The translations under genes and the position numbers were made by a program. Below, piece after piece: positions 7,381-9,783 of a stretch of DNA of 9,783 nt. This DNA comes from Actinomycetales bacterium. GTDB taxonomy: Bacteria; Actinomycetota; Actinomycetes; Actinomycetales; Cellulomonadaceae. The number at the start of each line of letters is the position of its first letter. The first letter of the stretch is position 1. The stretch is taken from NCBI GenBank assembly GCA_015655615.1, contig JAATES010000266.1, positions 1 to 9,783 of the forward strand, in the 5' to 3' direction. Under the pieces are notes generated by a model. It was given only the letters and a program-made list of their open reading frames with translations, searched no databases and had not been told where the DNA came from.

Positions 7381-8889
7381 TCAGTAGGCGAACGACAGCG
7401 GGCTGTCGTCGGATTCGGCGCCACCAGGTGTGCCGCCGATCCGCTCAGGGGACACATCCTCGACCTGAAGGGGAGCGCCCTCGATGGTGTATCGATGCAT
7501 GAGCCGGTACCAGACGACCGCGAGGACGCTGTACACGATCGTGAAGGCGATCATCGAGGTGAGGACGAGCCCGGGCGCGATGGGGGAGACTCCGCGAGCG
7601 GTCAGCAGCCAGACGCCGTCCACGCCAGTGGGGTTGGGAGCGACCACCCAGGGCTGACGGCCGATCTCGGTGAAGATCCAGCCGAAGCTCGAGGCGACGA
7701 AGATCATCGGAAGCGCGACGAGCCCTAGTCGGGAGAGCAAGATCGAGTCCGTGACCCGGCCCTTGCGGGTCATCCACAAGGCCGCCACGCCGAGCAGCGC
7801 CGATCCGGCTCCCAGCCCGATCATCAGCCGGAAGCTCCAATAGGTCAGTGCCAGGTTCGGAATGTAGCTGATCTGCTCGCCGCCGGCCGCGGAGTCGGTG
7901 TATTTGGCGGTGTAGTCCGCCTGCAGGTCGTTGACACCCTTGATCGTGGAGTCGAAGGTGCCGTCGGCGAGGAACGAGGTCAGTCCGGGAAGCGAGAGAA
8001 CCCGGGTGACTCCCTCGCAATCGTTGTTGAGGTCCCCGATGGACAGGATCGAGAACGCTGCTCCGTTCTCGGTCTCGCACAGTGCCTCGGCGGAGGCCAT
8101 CTTCATCGGCTGCTGCTGGAACATCAGCTTCGCCTGGACATCGCCGGTCAGGGCGAGTCCGACTCCAGCGATCAGGATGACGATGGCGCCGAAGCGAAGG
8201 CCTGGCCGGTACACGTCTCGCGCGATAGTCGCATCGGCGGCCTTGCCGGAGCGCATCAGGCGGACCATCCACCACGCGCAGATGGCTGTGACGAAGGTCC
8301 CGGCCGTGACGAATGCGGCCGTCACCGTGTGGGGGAAGGCCGCCCACAGGGTGGAATTCGTGAGCACGTCCCCGATGGAGGTCATCTCGGCCCGGGTGGT
8401 GTCGCCGCGCTGGGCGATGGTGGTGCCGACCGGGTGCTGCATCCAGGAGTTGGCGGCCAGGATGAAGAATGCCGACAGGTTCACCGCAATGGCCACCAGC
8501 CAGATCATGGCGAGGTGGAGCTTCTTGGGCAGCTTGTCCCACCCGAAGATCCACAGGCCCAGGAAGGTCGACTCGATGAAGAACGCCGCGAGGGCCTCCA
8601 TGGCCAGCGGGGCGCCGAAGACGTCTCCCACGAACCGCGAGTACTCGCTCCAGGTCATACCGAACTGGAACTCCTGGACGATCCCGGTGACGACGCCCAG
8701 GGCGAAGTTGATGAGCAGCAGCTTGCCGAAGAACTTGGTCAGCTTGAGCCAGCGATCGTTGCCGGTACGCACCCACGCCGTCTGCATGATCGCGACCAGG
8801 GGAGCGAGCCCGATGGTCAGCGGCACGAAAATGAAGTGGTACACGGTGACGATGGCGAACTGCCAGCGGGCCAGATCGAGGACGTCCAC
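7381..8889 (-). CDS. cydA: Cytochrome bd quinol oxidase subunit I (CydA)
   Basis: This 502-residue haem-bearing subunit carries haems b558, b595 and d and oxidises quinol. The N-terminus DVLDLARWQFAIVTVYHF is typical, with His18 equivalent to the E. coli haem ligand His19. Other matches are Glu98 and Glu106 (MEALAAFFIES), His187 (FPHTVTAAF; E. coli His186), the Q-loop segment QPMKMASAEAL (260-270), Met356 (YWSFRLM; E. coli Met393) and GRQPW (410-414). The Q-loop is the short form. It contains Cys271 and Cys291, spaced like the pair reported to form a disulfide in mycobacterial CydA. The GTG at 8889 has AGGAG (8901-8897) at 7 nt and matches the family N-terminus. An in-frame ATG at 8955 with a stronger Shine-Dalgarno would add 22 residues. 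That basic extension (RNRAPRRFG) would fall on the external side, so I prefer 8889. Confidence 0.96.
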   Translation of the reverse strand: MDVLDLARWQFAIVTVYHFIFVPLTIGLAPLVAIMQTAWVRTGNDRWLKLTKFFGKLLLINFALGVVTGIVQEFQFGMTWSEYSRFVGDVFGAPLAMEALAAFFIESTFLGLWIFGWDKLPKKLHLAMIWLVAIAVNLSAFFILAANSWMQHPVGTTIAQRGDTTRAEMTSIGDVLTNSTLWAAFPHTVTAAFVTAGTFVTAICAWWMVRLMRSGKAADATIARDVYRPGLRFGAIVILIAGVGLALTGDVQAKLMFQQQPMKMASAEALCETENGAAFSILSIGDLNNDCEGVTRVLSLPGLTSFLADGTFDSTIKGVNDLQADYTAKYTDSAAGGEQISYIPNLALTYWSFRLMIGLGAGSALLGVAALWMTRKGRVTDSILLSRLGLVALPMIFVASSFGWIFTEIGRQPWVVAPNPTGVDGVWLLTARGVSPIAPGLVLTSMIAFTIVYSVLAVVWYRLMHRYTIEGAPLQVEDVSPERIGGTPGGAESDDSPLSFAY

Positions 8890-8952
8890 GCCAAATCTCC
8901 TGGGGGCTCGGTTCCGGGTGGAGGTGACCGGAAGAGATGCGGAGAAAGGCGA

Positions 8953-8973
8953 CATAGGGGTGCGCCTCCTCCT
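8953..8973 (-). promoter_or_regulatory. Second in-frame start with very strong ribosome binding site upstream of cydA
   Basis: AGGAGGAGG (8973-8965) stands 9 nt before an ATG at 8955-8953 that is in frame with cydA and not separated from it by a stop. Translation here would give a 524-residue CydA with a 22-residue hydrophilic, basic N-terminal extension. This is either the real start, a tandem start, or a ribosome loading site for the GTG at 8889. It is the best Shine-Dalgarno in the window. Confidence 0.6.
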
Positions 8974-9007
8974 AAAAGGACGGTAATGGTCTGGCCTCTT
9001 TGAACCC

Positions 9008-9021
9008 GGGACCAAGGTCCC
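9008..9021. promoter_or_regulatory. DosR/DevR-box-like palindrome upstream of cydA
   Basis: GGGACC-AA-GGTCCC is an inverted repeat with perfect 6-bp arms. The core of the mycobacterial DosR/DevR box, as I recall it, is GGGACTWWAGTCCC. The site matches 12 of 14 positions, differing only by a symmetric T/A to C/G swap next to the centre; the outer TT/AA flanks are not conserved. It lies 53 nt upstream of the ATG at 8955 (118 nt upstream of the GTG at 8889). The operon ends in a DevS/DosT-like kinase, which makes a NarL-family DosR-like regulator a plausible binder. Binding is inferred, not shown. Confidence 0.5.
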
Positions 9022-9032
9022 TGCGGGCAGGG
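9019..9032. repeat. Second palindrome overlapping the DosR-like box
   Basis: CCCTGC-GG-GCAGGG is a perfect 6-2-6 inverted repeat sharing its first three bases with the last three of the neighbouring palindrome at 9008-9021. The two cannot form as RNA hairpins together, and as DNA sites their centres are 11 bp apart, about one helical turn. It could be a second regulator site or part of an alternative leader structure. Confidence 0.45.
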
Positions 9033-9034
9033 AA

Positions 9035-9050
9035 TGTGAGGTCCGGCACA
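9035..9050. promoter_or_regulatory. CRP/GlxR-like binding site upstream of cydA
   Basis: TGTGAGGTCCGGCACA fits the CRP-family consensus TGTGA-N6-TCACA with one mismatch (GCACA). CRP-family proteins regulate cydAB in mycobacteria, which makes the location sensible. The same 16 nt fits the Rex consensus TGTGAACnnnTTCACA only in its outer bases, so CRP/GlxR is the better guess. It lies 80-95 nt upstream of the ATG at 8955. Confidence 0.4.
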
Positions 9051-9087
9051 GGAGTGTCAGCAACCTGCGGCCGGAGTGGAGGGGCTA

Positions 9088-9096
9088 TGCAATAAT
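9088..9096 (+). promoter_or_regulatory. Possible extended -10 promoter for the rne-like gene
   Basis: TGC followed directly by AATAAT (5 of 6 to TATAAT) forms an extended -10 in otherwise GC-rich DNA. No good -35 is seen at the expected distance, which extended -10 promoters can tolerate. Transcription from about 9103 would give a leader of roughly 230 nt before the GTG at 9333. Confidence 0.3.
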
Positions 9097-9182
9097 GGAT
9101 GAGACTGCAGGTGGTCCACACCAACCGGCAGTCACCACGAACACGGAGTGCAAGCAGCATTGACCGTACGTTCTGGAGCGCC

Positions 9183-9218
9183 GCCGCCCGGCTTGCCGGT
9201 GAGGGTGTGCCGCCCGGC
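9183..9218 (+). repeat. 10-bp direct repeat GCCGCCCGGC in the rne leader
   Basis: GCCGCCCGGC occurs at 9183-9192 and again at 9209-9218, 26 bp start to start, within a very GC-rich part of the presumed rne leader. Both copies could pair with the GCCGG segments between and after them. Chance recurrence in GC-rich DNA is possible. Confidence 0.35.
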
Positions 9219-9332
9219 CGCCGGTCGTCGCAGCCCCGTGCCGACGACTTCCGTCCTCGCCTGAGAGCGAATGACGACACCTGACGGTGAGTGCGCGTGT
9301 GTGGGGCGTAGTCGCCTGACCTGGAGCAGATT

Positions 9333-9783
9333 GTGACCCTGGAGTCAACGCCGGATCCGACCACCACCCCTCACCTCGAGGACGGCCCCGTGAAGCGGCC
9401 GCGACGCCGGGCGACGCGCAGTGTCGCGGCACCGGTGGCGGCCGCTGGCACGCCAGAGGCAGGAGAGGCCGCATCCAAGAGGGCATCTGTCGCGTCGGTC
9501 CCCGGGGAGTCGTCAGCCCCTGCCCAGCAGTCGGCCACGGAGACGACTCCGGCGCCGAAGGTCGCCGCTCCTGCGAAGGCCCGACGTGCGGCCCGTCGTC
9601 AGACGGAAGGGGGCACGGAGGCGGAGGCCACCGCTGCCCTGGACGTCCTCGGCGAGCTGGGCACGGGTGAGAAGCCGACGATTGAAGCTGCCACAGCACC
9701 CCGGGCACGGCGAGCCTCGCGAGCGAGCGGCAAGGCTCCGGCGGCGAAGGCATCCGCGGCCAGCGGGAAGGCATCGAGTGCCG
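9333..9783 (+). CDS. rne: N-terminus of probable Rne/Rng family ribonuclease (RNase E/G), 3' end cut by window edge
   Basis: A frame from the GTG at 9333 stays open to the window end (150 residues). GGAG at 9323-9326 gives a 6-nt spacer. The visible part is low complexity, rich in Ala, Arg, Lys, Pro, Ser and Thr, with basic clusters KRPRRRATR (21-29), AKARRAARR (81-89) and RARRASR (124-130). Actinobacterial RNase E/G proteins carry such a disordered basic N-terminal extension, often with an RRRATR-like block, ahead of the S1 and catalytic domains. None of the catalytic part lies within the window, so the assignment rests on composition, that block and gene orientation. Other proteins with basic Ala-rich tails are possible (Rho is less likely, because its N-terminus begins with a recognisable helical domain). 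If correct, it is the main mRNA/rRNA processing endonuclease and unrelated in function to the divergent cyd operon. Confidence 0.55.
   Translation, partial: MTLESTPDPTTTPHLEDGPVKRPRRRATRSVAAPVAAAGTPEAGEAASKRASVASVPGESSAPAQQSATETTPAPKVAAPAKARRAARRQTEGGTEAEATAALDVLGELGTGEKPTIEAATAPRARRASRASGKAPAAKASAASGKASSA

Larger units (their letters stand above)
8956..9332. other. Divergent cydA / rne intergenic regulatory region
   Basis: No convincing gene lies in these 377 nt. The cydA-proximal half holds, reading toward cydA, a CRP/GlxR-like site (9050-9035), two overlapping palindromes (9032-9019 and 9021-9008) and the strong Shine-Dalgarno. The rne-proximal half holds a possible extended -10 (9088-9096), a very GC-rich stretch with a 10-bp direct repeat, a small GGCG-TAGT-CGCC dyad (9305-9316) and the rne ribosome binding site. 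An open frame at 9099-9284 (+) has no Shine-Dalgarno and no recognisable protein features, and is not called. Confidence 0.7.

Noticed and set aside
6010..7728. 572-codon open frame on the plus strand
   Set aside because: It is antisense to cydD, cydB and cydA; the Gln/His/Asp/Gly-rich product has no family resemblance.
7445..8776. 443-codon open frame on the minus strand inside cydA
   Set aside because: Same-strand alternative frame of cydA; Arg/His/Gly-rich product without motifs, while the cydA frame is unmistakable.
9035..9050. Rex (NADH-sensing repressor) operator
   Set aside because: Only the outer TGTGA and CACA match; the inner AAC...TT of the Rex consensus is absent, so a CRP/GlxR-like assignment fits better.
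9099..9284. Possible 61-residue protein upstream of rne on the plus strand
   Set aside because: No Shine-Dalgarno, no conserved features, and compositionally like random translation of GC-rich leader DNA.
9085..9774. 229-codon open frame on the minus strand
   Set aside because: Antisense to the rne-like gene and its leader; Pro/Arg/Ser-rich shadow with no supporting ribosome site.
1..9783. CRISPR array, insertion sequence, tRNA or rRNA
   Set aside because: No regularly spaced repeats, transposase motifs, terminal inverted repeats or tRNA/rRNA-like segments were seen.

Overview
The window looks like chromosomal DNA from a high-GC Gram-positive bacterium, most likely an actinobacterium of the Micrococcales type (Brachybacterium-like at a guess; genus not provable here). 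The basis is the strong GC bias, frequent GTG starts, the mycobacterial-style gene order cydA-cydB-cydD-cydC, a DevS/DosT-like histidine kinase and a basic, Ala-rich RNase E-type N-terminus. Almost all coding is on the minus strand, and many long open frames on both strands are high-GC shadows of these genes.

From right to left on the minus strand: cydA (7381-8889) and cydB (6310-7347) encode the two core subunits of the cytochrome bd quinol oxidase. cydD (4612-6297) and cydC (2904-4619) encode the heterodimeric ABC exporter needed to assemble that oxidase. A GAF-domain sensor histidine kinase (1609-2904) closes the cluster. Spacings are 33, 12, -8 and -1 nt, so these five genes look like one operon. 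A separate secreted GH76 endo-alpha-1,6-mannanase gene follows (start 1541, running off the left edge). It is preceded by a 67-nt gap containing a perfect 12-bp LacI-type palindrome and a 7-bp-stem inverted repeat. On the plus strand, divergent from cydA, the N-terminus of a probable Rne/Rng (RNase E/G) ribonuclease starts at 9333 and runs off the right edge.

Two observations stand out. First, cydD carries an in-frame TAA exactly at the codon for the Walker B catalytic glutamate. Beyond it the same frame continues for 49 well-conserved codons (D-loop, H-loop) to the expected overlap with cydC, so the lesion is a single point nonsense mutation, a sequencing error, or a recoded codon. Second, the cydA leader holds a 14-bp palindrome that matches the core of the mycobacterial DosR/DevR box at 12 of 14 positions, next to an overlapping second palindrome and a CRP/GlxR-like site. 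Because the operon ends in a DosS/DevS-like kinase, this suggests a feedback circuit in which the kinase and an unlinked DosR-like regulator control bd oxidase under oxygen limitation. That circuit is inference.
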